Assembly (NCBI GenBank): GCA_001796935.1
Contig: MGNX01000024.1
Span: 978-8,276, forward strand
Reading direction: 5' to 3'
From: Chloroflexi bacterium RBG_16_60_22
GTDB taxonomy: Bacteria > Chloroflexota > Dehalococcoidia > Dehalococcoidales > RBG-16-60-22
DNA: 7,299 nt
Of this stretch, positions 6,039-7,299 are shown in pieces. The notes under the pieces were generated by a model that saw only the letters and a list, made by a program, of their open reading frames with translations, was not told where the DNA came from and searched no databases. Within the stretch, counting starts at the first letter, position 1; the number at the start of each line of letters is the position of its first letter. A program made the position numbers and the translations under genes.

Positions 6039-7016
6039 TTAGCTGATACCCTGGGTGGAGTACACGTCCTCGAGGGCGTCTTCCGGCCGGGGGAGGGGGC
6101 TCTCGACGGCGTATTTCACGGCTTCGTCGATTCTCCCCAGCACCTCCTCGTTGATGGCCTCCAGCTCTCTTGCGGTGGCCACCCCCTCCTTCAGCAGCCT
6201 CTTTGCCAACCGTTTTATCGGGTCTTTCTTCTTCCAGGCCGCAATCTCCTCCCTGGGACGGAGGTCGGGGATGGCATCGGACTCGAAGTGCGGGTACCAG
6301 CGGTAGGTCTTGAATTCTAAAAAGTACGGCCCCACGTGGGTCCGCGTCCGGGCTACTACCTCTCTGGCCGCCTCGTAAACCGCCACGACGTCGTTGCCGT
6401 CGACGGTGCGGACGGGCAGATTATAGGCTCTCGCCCGCCTGGGGATACTCCCCCCGGCGATGGCGTACTGGTAATGCGTGTTGACCCCGTACTGGTTGTT
6501 CTCGCAGACGAAGATGATGGGTAGCTTCCAGATGGAAGCCAGGTTCAGCGATTCCTGGAATTCACCCTCCTGGCAGGCCCCGTCCCCGAAGAACACCGCC
6601 GCAATGCGGTCGCCGCCCTCCAGGTGGGCCGCCAGGGCTGCCCCCGTGGCGATGGGAAGCCCGGCCGCCACGATGCCGTTGGCCCCCAGGATACCGATGC
6701 TGAAATCGGCGATGTGCATCGAGCCCCCCTTCCCCTTGCAGTAGCCGGTCCTCTTGCCGTAGATTTCAGCCATCATGCGCCGGATATCGGCCCCCTTGGA
6801 GATGAGGTGCCCGTGACCCCGGTGATTGCTCACCATGCGGTCGTCCTTCCGCAGGTTGAAGCAGACCCCCACGGCGATGGCCTCCTGCCCGATGTAGGAA
6901 TGTACCAGGCCGGGCACGCTGCCACCCCGGAACTCCTTGGAGGCCCTCTCTTCAAAGCGCCGGATGGTCAGCATGGTCCGGTACATCCTGATAAGTTCTG
7001 CGTTGTCTATGGCCAC
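6039..7016 (-). CDS. 2-oxoacid/acetoin dehydrogenase E1 component, alpha subunit (TPP-dependent)
   Basis: This is the TPP-binding E1 alpha subunit, partner of the beta gene 21 nt downstream. I prefer the GTG at 7016: AGGAG (complement of 7024-7028) lies exactly 7 nt before it, and the predicted mRNA starts near 7048. The longer ATG at 7040 adds eight residues (MFTERSGR) with a poor ribosome site. From the GTG start (325 aa): RFEERASKEF near residue 20, HRGHGHLISKG (65-75), KGKGGSMHI, the TPP/Mg motif starting GDGACQEGEF (144-153) and closing at ENN (172-174). YRWYPHFESD corresponds to YRxxGH, with Pro where Gly is usual. The HRGHGH, KGKGGSMHIADFS and LGANGIV wording is closest to acetoin dehydrogenase AcoA and its relatives. 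No E2 or E3 gene adjoins the pair within the window, so I give no gene symbol. Confidence 0.93.
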   Translation of the reverse strand: MAIDNAELIRMYRTMLTIRRFEERASKEFRGGSVPGLVHSYIGQEAIAVGVCFNLRKDDRMVSNHRGHGHLISKGADIRRMMAEIYGKRTGYCKGKGGSMHIADFSIGILGANGIVAAGLPIATGAALAAHLEGGDRIAAVFFGDGACQEGEFQESLNLASIWKLPIIFVCENNQYGVNTHYQYAIAGGSIPRRARAYNLPVRTVDGNDVVAVYEAAREVVARTRTHVGPYFLEFKTYRWYPHFESDAIPDLRPREEIAAWKKKDPIKRLAKRLLKEGVATARELEAINEEVLGRIDEAVKYAVESPLPRPEDALEDVYSTQGIS

Positions 7017-7054
7017 TCTCCCGCTCCTTTCCGTGAACATTTACCCGTCATGAT

Positions 7055-7084
7055 AATATAACCCAATAACCGGGGACAGTTCAA
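7055..7084 (-). promoter_or_regulatory. Promoter of the E1 alpha-beta operon
   Basis: On the minus strand, TTGAAC (complement of 7079-7084) is followed by an 18-nt spacer and TATATT (complement of 7055-7060), a 5/6 match to the -10 consensus. Transcription would start near 7048. That gives about 32 nt of leader before the GTG at 7016, with room for the AGGAG site, but only about 8 nt before the ATG at 7040. Confidence 0.55.
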
Positions 7085-7140
7085 TTGCCGCCGCCGAAAT
7101 CAGCCGGAGAAAACATTTCCGGATAAACTCCTTCATGACG

Positions 7141-7149
7141 TGCTATAAT
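7141..7149 (+). promoter_or_regulatory. Extended -10 promoter for the methyltransferase gene
   Basis: TGCTATAAT is a perfect extended -10 element (TGn + TATAAT at 7144-7149). No good -35 is seen 16-18 nt upstream, as is common for extended -10 promoters. Transcription would begin around 7156, only about 10 nt before the ATG at 7167. Confidence 0.55.
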
Positions 7150-7166
7150 GGTGGCGGAAACCTGAT

Positions 7167-7299
7167 ATGGCGGAGTTCACCCAAAAACAGGTCGAGGCCG
7201 GCATCGCTCTCTATTCCCGCTTCTTCCTCTCCATCTATGACTGGTTTGCCCTGGGGCTGGGCCTGAATTTTCTCTGGGCCTGCCCCGCGCGCCACATGC
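7167..7299 (+). CDS. Probable class I SAM-dependent methyltransferase, N-terminal fragment
   Basis: The frame opens at ATG 7167 and stays open for 44 codons to the window edge. It reads MAEFTQKQVEAGIALYSRFF, then SIYDWFALGLGLNFLWACPA and RHM. The pattern Y-S-x-x-x-L-x-x-YD-x-x-x-L-G-x-x-N-x-x-W-x-C-P matches my recollection of the segment just before the glycine-rich SAM site in a class I methyltransferase family (usually continuing as a tyrosine/histidine-rich stretch then LDVGxGTGY). The SAM motif itself lies outside the window, so the assignment rests on a short N-terminal match. No strong ribosome site is seen. The gene is divergent from the E1 operon. Confidence 0.55.
   Translation, partial: MAEFTQKQVEAGIALYSRFFLSIYDWFALGLGLNFLWACPARHM

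Noticed and set aside
5403..6320. A 305-codon plus-strand frame opposite the E1 genes
   Set aside because: It spans the junction of two well-supported E1 genes in antisense, is rich in His/Gly/Gln as expected of a shadow frame, and matches no family.
7051..7075. Direct repeat ATAACC CA ATAACC near the E1 promoter
   Set aside because: Two six-base copies in an AT-rich spacer are too short to call a regulator site without further copies.

Overview
The window is about 7.3 kb of moderately high-GC bacterial chromosome holding three intact genes, two genes cut by the window edges, one very small gene too short for routine ORF calling, and two regulatory intergenic regions. Good Shine-Dalgarno sites, sigma70-type promoters and intrinsic terminators are visible. 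The stand-alone acetoin/pyruvate-type E1 pair next to a MalQ glucanotransferase made me think of environmental Chloroflexota (Dehalococcoidia-like) genomes, but nothing here proves the phylum. I see no mobile elements, CRISPR arrays, tRNAs or rRNAs.

Layout, left to right. (1) 1-1862, minus strand: a GH77 4-alpha-glucanotransferase (malQ) with its C-terminus beyond the left edge. (2) 1863-2227: a divergent regulatory region. It has a strong plus-strand promoter (TTGACA, 17 nt, TATGAT), then a leader of about 207 nt with two tiny overlapping reading frames, an intrinsic terminator, and an alternative hairpin that excludes the terminator. This looks like an attenuator or an unrecognised riboswitch. 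(3) 2228-4855, plus: an 875-residue protein made almost entirely of Ala/Glu/Lys/Arg-rich helix, with internal duplications at two scales and one hydrophobic segment at the extreme C-terminus. (4) 4878-4955, plus: a 25-residue hydrophobic single-span microprotein with its own ribosome binding site. (5) 4975-5034: a long hairpin with a T-run that ends this two-gene operon. (6) 5055-7016, minus: a two-gene operon for the beta and alpha E1 subunits of a thiamine-diphosphate-dependent 2-oxoacid/acetoin dehydrogenase, convergent with operon (3)-(4). (7) 7017-7166: a second divergent promoter region. (8) 7167-7299, plus: the N-terminus of a probable class I SAM-dependent methyltransferase, running off the right edge.

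The flanking metabolic genes are ordinary families, with some deviations in the E1-beta active-site region and in a MalQ motif. The unusual part is the central unit at 1985-5034: promoter, conditional terminator, giant tail-anchored Ala-rich coiled-coil protein, 25-residue membrane peptide, terminator. I recognise no named system there. A working idea is a membrane-tethered cytoplasmic filament, spacer or scaffold, resembling TolA domain II in composition but anchored at the opposite end, with expression set by attenuation. That functional idea is inference.
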